Source: Meandrina meandrites (taxonomy: Eukaryota; Cnidaria; Anthozoa; Scleractinia; Meandrinidae). From it: a stretch of DNA of 64,000 bases. How positions within the stretch are numbered: position 1 is the first letter of the stretch; each line of letters begins with the position of its first letter. Positions 28,501 to 41,700 of the stretch are shown piece after piece. The notes beneath the pieces are model-generated. The model searched no databases. It was given only the letters and a program-made list of their open reading frames with translations, and was not told where the DNA came from. The DNA lies in the NCBI GenBank assembly GCA_963693305.1, contig OY855915.1, positions 1,284,001 to 1,348,000 of the forward strand. Direction: 5' to 3'. The position numbers and the translations under genes are program-made.

Positions 28501-31500
28501 TTGCGGCTGAGCTTTGTATTTATGCATTTTATTTAGCAATGAATATGGCATGTGGCGTGGCATGTTCAATTCCAGGTGCTAAATAATCTTGAGAATGCGG
28601 CAAGTTTGAATAATTTACTGTTACCCGAGGGTTTCCAAATGGAAGACGCGGAGTAGTTATCTCGGCAAGCAAAATTCGACGCGTTTCATCGAGACTGTTT
28701 TCATGAAAGTAGACAAAGCTGTTTGCATATATGCTGTATTTTCTCATACTTAAAAATATAAGAAAAAAAATCGGTAGATTTTCTTTTAATTCGAATTTAC
28801 GCACCGTAAACCTCTTCCTCCTCATTTGTTTACAACTTTTGCTAGGAGTTTCCGATCTTTCCATACTTTAGTTGGCATTAACCTTTCAAATAATCTATGG
28901 GATCTTAGCATTGCTTAAACGTTGTTGTAACAGCTCCAAATTATACACAAACATAATATTTTGAAGAAAAAATCAACAGTCATTCTGTGTAGCAATTTAA
29001 CTACCCAGCCGATTTCGTTGAAACTTGCTCACATTAAAAATTGGATAATTTGAACTTGCTGGCATTGATAAGAAAAAATCTATCGTCGCGTTTGGCAAAT
29101 ATTCGCGTTTTTTTTCATAAATGTTTTTTTTTTAAAAGCGCCAATATCTCGTGATCGTTTGCCTTGTTTGCCCTATAATTTAAAGCTTTATAAAATTTGA
29201 ACATTTGTTGTTTCGATTGCCAAAAATCAGAAAAATCGGATGAGGTTTACATGCCCAAAACTCGATTTAGAAAAGAGCACCTCAGTTCCCCCAAAAATTG
29301 CCGCTAGCTATCTTAACCAAAGTAAAATCCAAATGTAAACGAGTCATCGTGAATTTCATCTTACTGAGAAAACTTCTCTAGATTAGTCTTGATCCAGGAG
29401 ATGAATTTAGCACGTTAAGGAACCTGCACAGCCTACTGTACAAATCGCGTCCGTGCAAAATTTATGGTTGACAGAACGACTGATTTCTTTTTCGTTCTCA
29501 AGTTTTTGCACAGAGTCTTTTGCGGCAGATTGACTCGCGACTCACATGACACTAATCACGCAAATCTAGCAACATCGACCCGAGAACCCACGCAATTCCC
29601 GTGTATCCGCGCGTGTCTACCTGTTCTAAAAATATAAAAAATTGTCTCGTATCATAGGGTGTGTGGATCTCCCGCTTACGGTCTCCTCCCATTATGGCTC
29701 CTGACTAAAAAGCATTTGTTGTCCTTGTTACGAAATGAACGCGGGCCCCTGACAACCATGGGTTTTAATAACATTATGCATGCAATGCATGAATATTGAG
29801 CAAAGTAATATTAAGTTATTATAAATGGGAAGCACTTATTAGCTTCTTGGGGGAAAAAAGAAAGAAAAACACGTCAGAGTGAAAAAAGTAGAGAGAAAAA
29901 AATCGTGCGAGTGCCCGCCCGTGTGTTGAACTCTCGCCCTCCATGCTTTCCAATTCGGTATACCGGCGCATTGAGCTAACTAAACAGACAGGTCCACGAA
30001 GCGTATACAGCTATTTCAATTAACGTTGTCGGATTGAAGCTCAAAGCTTAAAGACAAGACCGAAAGGTAGTATGGGCGAAGAAAGAGTGTTCCACGCGTG
30101 CTGAATACTAATGAGATACAGCGATATAGCAAACGAGACGTTTTTCGTTTCCTTTCTCTTCAGACATGTGTAGAAAAGATCCTTTTTCGCCTCATTTCAT
30201 TTAAAAAGAATAATCCAAACCACATAACGGCGAAAGAAAAGATTCAAGAAAGGTTTCACGGAAAGAAAAACAAATATTCCACGTGCAAAAATACAAACTT
30301 GTAGATTTCCTCAATGATGATATGCAAATTGAAGTAAATACCCATGACACCTTTCGGTCTTGACTCGTAGGTTTGAAGATTTAATCCGACAACGTTAATT
30401 GAAATAGCTGTATGTATCTAGAGCGTTATGTACTATTTTATTGCGGAGTCAGGGCAGTGATTTGACTGTGATTTTAAGAGGTTTAAAGCAAGGACAGAAG
30501 AAAGAAAATTATTTTTGGAACAAAACCAAAATATTTTCATCTTTTCTGCTTATACTGATGCATGTACTTCATCATGCAAACTACTCCTAGCCTCAAAGAG
30601 GCCTTTGATTGATCACGACGGGTCCTGAAAACATTTCAGTATGTAGAAACGACTTGCAGGAAAAAAAAATAAAGATATGTTTTAATCCCTACCTTAGTAA
30701 ATATTTAGATTGTAATTTTTCAATTCGTTTAAGAAAATTGATGTAAACATGTAGGTTCTTAAACAAGCACTACCAATATGAACGTTCCAAATCTCGCAGC
30801 ATAATTTCTTATTTGAAGCACGCACTGTAGGATATATTCTATGGAATGCAATATGCTATTGCCAAATCTCTAACCATTCTATCCAAAATGAAGGTGGAAG
30901 GAAAGCAGTTTACTATTTATATTTTTTTAGATTATGTTTCTGTTGGATGTTACCACGATCCGTCAAATCGTGCAATCCAAATAATAGAAGGAACGGATTC
31001 TATCTTGGATGGATCGTACTTTTCTCGATCGGACCCCATTGCAAAGTGCGCCGTCGTTGCAATGAAAGCGGGCTACGGCATGTTTGCAGTTCAGAATGGA
31101 GGACTGTGTGCAGCTAGTGCAACAGCGCCACAGACTTTCGACAAGTATGGAAAATCTACTGCTTGTAAGGCTGATGGTGAGGGTGGCCCATGGGCTAATC
31201 AGGTCTATTTGATCAAAGGTTAGACTATAAAATTAATCAATTTCTACAATCGCTTTCATTGACGACAGACAAACTGTAACGAACATTCATCGCTTTCATT
31301 CTCAAAATTAATCTTTTTTATTTGTGTTTTGTTGATGTTATGTTGCTTGACAAGTATTCCATTGATTCACCCTCACTGTAAATGTAGCTGGAGTTTACGT
31401 TGAATAGATGAATATATGATACGTTTGGAACGTAAATGATAAAAAATACACTCAATGAAGCTAAACAATAAAAGGATCGTTCGACGAGACTAAAACAACA

Positions 31501-34500
31501 TTTACACAATAGATTGGAACTCTGCGTGAGCTAAATATTCATACAAACATTACAATCTTCAATCGATAGTACTACAGACGAAATTTGTATATCAAAATAA
31601 TAAACGAAGAAAAGGCTAAAACTAAACAAACTGTCAACGTAGAATCATACTTCTTTTCCCCTTTTGTGCAAAAACAGAACCTTTGTCGTTGTGATAGTTT
31701 GGAGGCACACGTTAGACTACGTTACGCAATAAACTTATAGTGAACGCCCCCAAAGCTACTGCGCATGTTCGTTTCCGTCACGCAGCAGATTGATATAACA
31801 AACGTAACAGGGCTCCCCTAAATTTGCAACAATTTTTAAAACGAATCAAAATCTAATCAGTCATTCATTGTTCATTACTTAGTGTCTTTCTTTGCTAGTA
31901 CATAAGCTCAAAGAGCGTTATTGTCTCTTTAACGTTGTGGGCTCCTTGGTCACGCAACAAATTGAAATAATAAACGTAACAGTAAAATTAAAACAATTTC
32001 TAACATCGCTTGCGTTGACGACAAACAAACGGTATCCAACATTCATAGCTTTACATTTTGAAAATTCATCATTTTCGTTACGTTTTGTTGGTGTAATACT
32101 GCTTAAATAGCATTCCAGTTATAAACGCCATATTTTAGTTGTAATAACCCTTACCTTTTCATGTCATGGTATTGTATTTCATCTGTTACTTTTTCTGTGT
32201 TAGATCACCGCGTCCTTAATAAATTTTAGTATGTAGAAATGACTTAGAAGATAAAAACGCAGCGATATGTTTTAATCTCCGCCTTGGTAGACGATAAATT
32301 TCGAAATTTTTCAACTCCTTTTAGACGATTGACATAAACCTTAGTTATTGAACAAATACAACCATAGTAAGCCTCCTAATTCTAGCATCAGCTAACTTTT
32401 CTATTTTGTTGGACGTTTTCCAGGATGTATTCCCTGCAGTGCAATATGCTAGTGGCAAAACTGTCCAGTTCTATCAAAAATGAACGTGGAAGAAAAATCA
32501 ATTTACTATTTATATCTTCTTTAGATTATGTTTCTGTTGGATGCTACAAGGATACGTCAAATACTACAATCCTAATAATAGAAGGAACGGATTCTATCTT
32601 GGATGGATCGTATTCTTCTCGTTCGGACCCCATTGCAAAGTGCGCCCTGGCTGCAATGAGAGCAGGCTTCAGTATGTTTGCAGTTCAGAATGGAGGACAG
32701 TGTGCAGCTAGTGCAACAGCGCCACAGACTTTCGACAAGTATGGGAAATCTACTGCTTGTAAGGCTGATGGTGAAGGTGGACCATCGGCTAATGAGGTCT
32801 ATTTGATCAAAGGTGAGTTTGTAAAATTTGAACACATTTCCTTTTTTTATTGTTGACGAAACACAGACTGTAATTAACATTCATAAGTTTTCATTTTGAA
32901 AATTAATCATTTTCTGTAACGCCCTCTCAGTCGTTTAGTATTGCGTGACGCATCCCGTCATGCCCCTAATACGGGACTTAAGAGTCTCTGACTCAGAAAT
33001 CGGGGCAGAGGTCGGAAGAAGGGGGTCGGCCGATCTCCACCATATTTATGTTGCATACAGGTTTTACCCAACTAGCAGCCATGGCAACATTTTTTTGTTG
33101 ATTGACTTCATTGTTTCGGAGATCAGACCACCCCACTCCCCCTCCAAAAAAAAATTCCCCCAGTGGCGTAACTTTAGGCCAACTTTAGCAGTGTGTATCT
33201 CTGAACTTATTCAAGCAACAGGCTTAATTTTACATCAACATAACACTTATACTTTGGTGGTTTAAATGCATACAAGAACAAACGTTTACTGTACATCGTA
33301 CAAGTTCTGCATGCAATCTTAGAAGGCATACTTCGCGACGTTTTCAAAAGTCGCAAAACTAGGCATTTTAAAATTCCTGTTTCTCGAGGGTCTGGGAAGA
33401 TACAAATATCAAACTAATTGCAAGTTACTCACCGGATAAAGGAGAATGTTTTAATCCAGTTTTAAAATTGGACCAGCGAATATGAATTTTTTAACGGTTT
33501 GAACGACTTTCATTTACCCAAGCAAATCTTGTACAATTACGGCTTCCCTGATGCTGTCGATCGTATTATCCGAATTTCGCCTTGCAAGCGTCCCTGACAG
33601 GTTAGAACAACAACAGCTATGACTTCTTGTCATATTATTTATGATTTCGCTGAAGAACCCCTATATTTTAAAAGAGAGCCAAGTAAATGTATACTTGGCA
33701 TTGCGTGACAGCAGATCAACACGTTTCTTTCAGCGTAGCAATAGAACCAAAGCCAAAGTGTCCACGTAGATGAACAAAATGTTATCTTTTCTCCTTGAAA
33801 ACGTGATCCAAACTCATAAAACGCTTTCAGGTATCCTGTAAGCGAGTTCCAAATGCAGTAGAAAGCAGAGAAAATAATGTTGATCTCCGTGTAATACTGT
33901 CCTTAGTATGTATAATGTAAGGACATTTCCACTGATTTCCGTCACCTTTTGAGGCTTGCTTTTAGTCCGTGTATTCGTCGACCATTTTCTATCCATGGAA
34001 CGAATAATAAGTTGCATAAGAAATGGATGACATTTGCCCAACCGTTGGCACACAACACAAGTCTTGCGAGTGGACTGGGTATCAGAAAGGCAGCGGGTTT
34101 GTCGGAGGTCTCGGAGAGGGAAGGCGTCGCTTGGTGCTGCTGCGACTGCTTGCTGGGCGGAGGGAGGCTTGTTAGGACAAATTCTGATACCAATGACAAT
34201 TTCTAACGTTTTCGAAAATTCGTGTTCTGTTCTTTATCTTTTTTTTTTTTTTTTCACACGTTGCCTTTGATTCGCTTGCCGTGCATCGTAGTCAGATCCC
34301 AGTCCGTTTTATAGTTACGAAGAACCCTAGCAGGAGTTTTGTACTATGTCCCGACTTTACACATTCATCATTTTCGTTATGTTTTGTTGGTGTTACGCTG
34401 CTTAGATAGTATTCTGGTTATAAACGCCATATTTTAGTTGTCATAACCCTTACCTTTTCATGCCCTAGTATTGTATTTCATCTGTTACTTTTTCTGTGTT

Positions 34501-35515
34501 AGATCACCGCGTCCTTAATAAATTTCAGTATGTAGAATTGACTTAGAAGATAAAAACTCACTCAGCGATATGTTTTAATCTCCGCCTTGGTAGACGATAA
34601 ATTGCGTAATTTTCAACTGCTTTAAGAAGATTGGCATAAACCTTTTCTATTTTGTTGGACGCTTCCCAGGATGCATTCTCTGCAATACAATATGCTAGTT
34701 GCAAAACTGTCCAGTTCTATCAAAAATGAACGTGGAAGAAAAAAACAATTTACTATTTATATCTTCTTTAGATTATGTTTCTGTTGGATGCTACAAGGAT
34801 ACGTCAAATACTACATTCCTAATAATAGAAGGAACGGATTCTATCTTGGATGGATCGTATTCTTCTCGTTCGGACCCCATTGCAAAGTACGCCCTGGCTG
34901 CAATGAGAGCAGGCTTCAGTATGTTTGCAGTTCAGGACGGAGGACAGTGTGTAGCTAGTGCTACAGCGCCACAGACTTTCGACAAGTATGGAACAACTAC
35001 TGCTTGTAAGGCTGATGGTGAAGGTGGACCATCGGCTAATGAGGTCTATTTGATCAAAGGTGAGGTTGTAAAATTTGAACAAATTTCCTTTTTTTATTGT
35101 TGACGAAACACAGACTGTAATTAACATTCATAAGTTTTCATTTTGAAAATTCATCATTTTCGGTAACGCCCTCTCAGTCGTTTAGTATTGCGTGACGCAT
35201 CTATCGAACTGCCGAAAATGAAGCTAGAGTTTGGTCGTCGGAGTTTTTCGTTTTTAGCAGCCTCCGTTTCTAACAGTTTACCGTCGGACATGAGAAATCT
35301 GAACTCTAGGCTTCTATTTAAACAAAAAGTTAAAGAACATTTTTATTTGTAATTTTTATTCATAAGCTTTTATATGTTTTTGTCCATTGTAGTTTTAACA
35401 TTTTTAAACTTTTAAACTTTTTGTATTTTTACCTTTTTAAATTTTTAAATCTTACAGGACCCCTAAGATGACAGTACTTTCAAGTACCGATGGGTTAATC
35501 CTGTTAAAATATTCG

Positions 35516-35556
<41 letters not shown>

Positions 35557-35677
35557 ATTTTGTATCTATATATTTTTAACCACGTACACCTAAGATTCAA
35601 TTTTGTATGAAAAGTGCTCAATAAAGTTTTGATTATTATTAAAAAAAAAAAATTATTATTATTATTATTATTATTAC

Positions 35678-35734
<57 letters not shown>

Positions 35735-38700
35735 CATTATTACAAGTGAAACCGGTACAAACAATATATAATTATATATCCCACAGAAAACAGGGGAATG
35801 TGAAAAGGTTAACAAAATAGATTAAGGTGAACCAATCTGCAGCTTACTTTTATAAGCAAATGCCTACATTGTGCAGTTCCAGAAAATATCCATACCCACG
35901 CCAAGGAGATGGTCATTGGAAATTCCGAAGGGGGAGGGGGGGGGGGGGGGGGGGGTGATCTCAATAACCCAAGTTTTTAAAAGAAAATATGAAGGTATAC
36001 TGGAAATTTCAGGGGGTAGGAGGGTCCAAAGCAAAGAACCATCCTTGGGGGAGGTATGGATATTATTTGGAACCACACATTTTAATTAGACTGCCATTAA
36101 ACTATTGAAGACACTTTAGCCTGTGCTGAAAAAAACTTGACGTCTTTACTTAACCTGGAGTAAACTTTATGGTCTGTGATAATAATTATGTAAATTGTCT
36201 GTAATTTCATTATTTTTATTGGAACAAAATATTTTTGTCACAAGCCCCAGAATGGTTTTAAAACTTGCATGTAATAAAGTGCCAGTATTCACATGTAGCC
36301 TAATTGGGTTCTGGGATGCCCATATTACATAATTACTTACTTATCCTCATCGGGCCCATGAGAACTCTTGAGGCTGGGTTCATATTACATAAATAGCTAT
36401 GAAGGTCACTAAAGTATGTTCAGGTTTAAACTGGCAACATGTGGGAATCAATTGTGACAATTTTATTACATTAACAAAATGTGTATTTTTGACTTAAGAG
36501 GAATGTCATTGCAAAGTCTTCAAGTCACCTTTAAATAGAAACAAAACAAACAAAAACTATTTATTTTGGTGAAATTGCTATCTTTCCAACATGCAAACAG
36601 TATATTAAAATTAAATGGCCTTTTTAGTGTGTGAAACAAAAAACTGACTGCTTTCATGTTGGGCTATTGGATCCAATAATTTTTTACACTTGCTAGATAC
36701 AAAAATGATATTTATGGATTTTTTACTTTGTTGTTGTTTCCGGAGAAACATCAGTCTTTGGATAAGCATATAATGGTTTCACCTTGCCCAGTCTTCCTGA
36801 GTCAGGCAAGGAAGAAATCGATTTTCTTTGCACCCTTACTTTCAATAATCATTGCAGAAAAATGTCAGATTATTAAATGTTTTGGACCCTAAAGCCGAAT
36901 TTTTGTAATCTGTTCATCTCAAAACATTACATTACAGAAATCTTTGTTTGGTTTTCTCGTAGAGCAAGTTGTCAACAAAAACTAATATGGAGTTTATTTA
37001 AATCAAATTTACAGCTACTACATGGCTAATTTCCAAAAGTAAAAAAAAGAAAACTTGGGTCTTGACAAAGTGCAAGCCAACAAGTCATGAGAGGCACACT
37101 GGTTAGCCTTAATAGCTCTCTGGTTAGCCTAAACAGTACTCCAGTAAGCCTGAGTATAGTTAGCTTATGTGGCTTGAGGTTAAGCTATATATTTATTGGG
37201 CTAGGAATTTCTGGCTTGTATGGCACTTATGTGTCATGAAACATGCGAGCCATTCCAGTTAACCTACATAAGATTCCAGTTAGCCTAAATAGCACTCCAG
37301 TTAGCCTTGAAAACACTTTGCCTGTTGCCAAACAGTACATTATAACAGTTAAGAGATCAACAACTCCCAGAACTTGTTACAATCCACTCGGTCAATATTC
37401 TGACAAACATTTCCTCACGTCTCAATAATGAAAGGATGCGATTCTTATTAATTTGAAGTAGCTTAAAATTCAGATGGCAAGCATAAATACAAATTACATG
37501 CCATGACGAAATGACTGACACTAAATAAATAAAATAAAAAAATCTTTTTTTTCTTTCGAGCTCAGCTTTAATTCCAGTTTGCACGATTTTATCGTTAGCA
37601 CTTTTATATATGCTCACACATGATAAACGTCGAATACATAAGCTTAAACCAGTGTTCAAAATAAAATCGTTGTACAGTGAGAAACGCTTACCTCAGGTCC
37701 CTGTATACAGTTTCTGTAAGAAATGTTTGCGAAACGTTTCCCTCGCCGTGTCTCCTCATTACATATTCTTCGTTATCGGGAATACGAATAGAAGAAGAAT
37801 ACCCCGTGTTTGGAAACTCGTTGTGATCGCGTCAAGAAGGAAAAACATCGGCAAAACTACCCTATATAACTCAAACTATAATATATAGATTTAGGCAGGC
37901 CTAAAAGCGGAGCTCCCATTTATCTTTTTTTTTTTGCTCGAGTAAATTACAGTGTTACCAAATAAGAAACCACACTATATTTCTAAGCTTATACGGTGGC
38001 CCATATAGGTACAAAAAACCTCTCATGATTTTGTTGACGAAAGCGACGTCAATATATTTCGTGACGGTCTGAATTTTCCTGCCTTTAGTGACAGGTTCTA
38101 AAATTGAAATTGACGAGTGCACTTTATTGGGTTCCTCACGTACGCACATTTACTGTACACTAATTCGTAATACACCTCTAGGACCTCTATGAGTTATTCA
38201 ATGTGAAAAGAACCTTGACCTTGTTTTGATTACTACAAAACTGTTAGGACAAGAAAATCAACTCAAGGCAAAAACAAAGTACGGACAGAAAAATAAAGTG
38301 AACTCGCTGCTAAACACAGTAAACTAAATGAAATCACGCCACGGCAAACTGAGAAAATCATGGCGGCAAAACAAACACTGCAAATTGATGGTGCCGGTTA
38401 TCTAAGTCATTTTAAGGCAGTGTTTGTGTACGAATTGTGGCAGTTTGTGATTTGGAAAGTGGTGCACGCTAACTTAGAATAAGCTTACAATGATGTTTTG
38501 ACTGTTTTGAACCGTCTTCTTTTCGTTGCGGTTTGGTTGCATGATTTACTAATTCTGTTTTATCGTACGCGTTGCTAAATACCTAAAAGAATTTTATGTA
38601 GAGAACTGAATGAATTTTCTTCATTTCTGGTAAGTAAATATGCGGTAGGTTAAGTCTGAACCCACTCAGCCTAGCACAGGTAACTCACAACGAAACCTGC

Positions 38701-41700
38701 AAATTCAACACACTCACTAACAAGCAGTGATATTATAAAGAGAAACAAAACAAATGCAAGCGAGCCGAAATCATGATTTTGATCCGTGAAGCTAAATAAT
38801 TTGTTTTCAAAATCCAATAATGAACATCACAGTTAACTCCAATAACTAAAACTGAAAATAATTAGTCTAAACAAAATATTTACTAAACAAATGTGTAAAA
38901 TGTACAAACACGAACAGGCTTGATAAATATTTACGTGAAGATCTGAAAACCGACACAACTTCAAATTCATTCATAAATGAAGTATAATTCTCTCAATATA
39001 AAATTAGGCTTATGCTTAGTGCATACATTTACGTTAGTTACCTCCTTATTGAAGAAGGCTTATAAATTCTGCAGGGATAAGCTTTCAAACCAGCCCAATA
39101 ATATCGGAGACGAACACGGCAAATTCGTTGCAAGCTTAGTCCAACACAACCGACATGAATTATCACCGAACATCAATTTCTCTCTTTCCATCGGTGTAGC
39201 CTTTAACAGTCTTTTATCCTTTACTTCAATGAACTTGATCGGCTCTGAATTCACTTTTCTTTGAGCTCAATTCAGTGATATTCAGCCTTGTTCAGTCGTA
39301 GGTCGAACCCTGCACATCGCGCTCTTTTTGACTTGTTATCCAGTATATCATGTTCAAATCGGCAATTATTTCGAATCTTCCCGTTAAGAGGTTGTCCTAA
39401 ATCATTTAGCATAAGTTTCCATGATGTAGATGAGTAAATAAAGCGAGAAATATTCACGAAAATCGATGTTTGCCAGCAGCTTTCTTCGCGTCTTTCATTC
39501 AGCTTTAAAGGTGAACAGCGTACCAAAGATTTGCCGCCTTTTCGTACAATTGCTTCGTTTAAGTTGAAATGAAATGTCCACATCATTCATTTAACATGCG
39601 AAAAAAAAGTAAACTAATTATTTCTAAAATAGATTTAGCCAAGCCTAAAAGCAGAGCTTGTCGGTTATTTACCTTGCCCTTTATTTGAATCTGAATTTAC
39701 GCGATGATAAAATTATCAGGCTAACTAAAAAACTGAGTACTTGAGCCCGCGATCAACTGGAAAACCATTACCTGGTCAGTGGTCAACTTTCAAAAAAGAC
39801 GTCAACTCGATTAGCTCTACGCCTGAGCCCGCGATATGGTCATGTGATACTGGTCAGCGGATACCTTGTTTTGACAGCTGTCAATTGACCATGACATGGA
39901 AGTTCAATATAAAAGATTTAACAGTAACCAAGGCGGTAATTGTCCTGTGACTCCCCTCCCCCTCCCCCAGAGTCTGTACGGACGGACGGACGGACGGACG
40001 GACGGACGCTCGTACGGTCACGTGATTACCAAATTTTCTCGGCTTGATGGTTTACCAAAATTTCTTACCCATGGTGCTCCGCTGGCGCGCTTCGCGCGCC
40101 GGAGCTCCGCTATAACTCGTCGCCATTTTGAACATTTTCTTGTCGTGAGCCCGCAATACGGACCACCGGGAATCCCCTAGCAGCGGAGAGGGGGAGGGGC
40201 TGCTGCTAAACTTCTCCCCAGGCTCCACTCCTTTCGTCGGAAAGAAATAAAATCCATCCTGGCAAAAACCAATTAAAATGAAAAGAAACCGACAACGCCA
40301 TCATAAAGAGCATACACTCCTGCCTTTGGCAAAATTTTCTTTTGTTTCTACCGCAAATGGTCGATGAGCAGGAAGCCAACAAACTTTTCAATTGTACTTT
40401 TCACTGCCGTGCATTTTCAGGAAAAAGTAATCATGGCCATTTTTTAAAGCACTATTTAAAAAACTACAACTTCGCTTAAAAATATCCTAAGAGAAAGATT
40501 CTAGTAAAGATTTCAAGCGAATTTAAAATTGTGGCCCTTTCTGGTCACGTGACCAATGACGTCAACCTATGTCTCATATTAGAAGTAGTTTATGGTAAGA
40601 GTTATTTGTATACGACATAGTAGTACTGCAGGCTTCAAACTGACCAAGTTATTTGGCATTTACGATTTTTCAGTTGAAAAGGATTCTGGGAAGGTTCTTA
40701 TTATAATTATATATTGTTTTTATAATTTTTATTATCCCGCGTCCTAATACGGGACGCAAGTCTCTGACTTAAAAACCGGGCAGGTGTCGGAAGAATGGGA
40801 TCGGCCGATCTCAACCATATTTATGTTGCATACAGTTCTTACCCAACTAGTAACCATGGCAACATTTTTTTGCTGATTGACTTCATTGTTTCGGAGATCA
40901 GACAACCCACCCCCCCCCCCCCCTCGAAAAAAAAAATGCCCCAGTGGCGTGACAAAAGTTGTGATTTTAGGCCAACTTTAGCAGTGTGTATCTCTGAACT
41001 TATTCAAGCAACAGGCTTAATTTTACATTAACATAACACTTATCCTATGGTAGTATAAATGCATACAAGAACAAACGTTTACTGTACATCATTCAAGTTC
41101 TGCATGTAATCTTAGAAGGCATACTTCGCGACGTTTCCAAAAGTCGCAAAACTAGGCATTTTAAACATTTTAAAATTCCTGTTTCTCGAGGGCCGGGACG
41201 ATTCAAATATCAAACTAATTGCAAGTTACTCACCGGATATAGGAGAATGTTTTAATCCACTTTTACAATTGGACCAGCGAATATGAATTTTTTAACGGTT
41301 TGGACGACTTTCATTCCCGGGCGGGGGACTCCCATATGGAAAGGACGGGGATGCTCCGTCGGAAATTTTGAAATTAACCCCTAAAAGAGACCAATTTGGG
41401 CGTGGCCGAAGCTTATGCGGACCCCTAAAAGAGACTTTGTTTATATGAATCGAATAAATATAACGAATCAAAATTCTTTCGTTTTTGTTATTTCTTCGCG
41501 TGCAACCCTAAACGAGACCTTTGCGACTTAAATAATGACATTTTGCCTAGAACACCCTAAGCGAGACCAAAATCCGAAATTTACACCCCAAAGCGAGACG
41601 ACAAGCATCCCCGTCCATTTCATATGGGAGGCATGTTAGGACAAATTCTGATACCAATAACAATTTCTAACGTTTTCGAAAATTCTGTTCCGTTGTATAT

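Larger units (their letters stand above)
27487..29703. mobile_element. hAT-like transposon, probably nonautonomous
   Basis: Termini CAGGAGCCATAATGGGAGGA and its inverted complement match for 31 bases, then imperfectly for about 80. The flanks are ACTAGAAA (27479-27486) and ACTAAAAA (29704-29711), an 8-bp duplication with one mismatch. CAG-starting ends with 8-bp duplication are hAT hallmarks. The homologous intron at about 20440-20480 lacks the element, giving a paralogous empty site. It contains one unassigned frame and an internal foldback, but no hAT transposase motifs. Confidence 0.8.

Noticed and set aside
23443..35127. Antisense frames of about 100-126 residues across the array exons (for example 23443-23823, 32572-32880, 34819-35127)
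   Set aside because: They recur with every exon copy simply because the exon recurs. They have no splice or domain logic, while the sense frame has conserved cysteines and splice sites.
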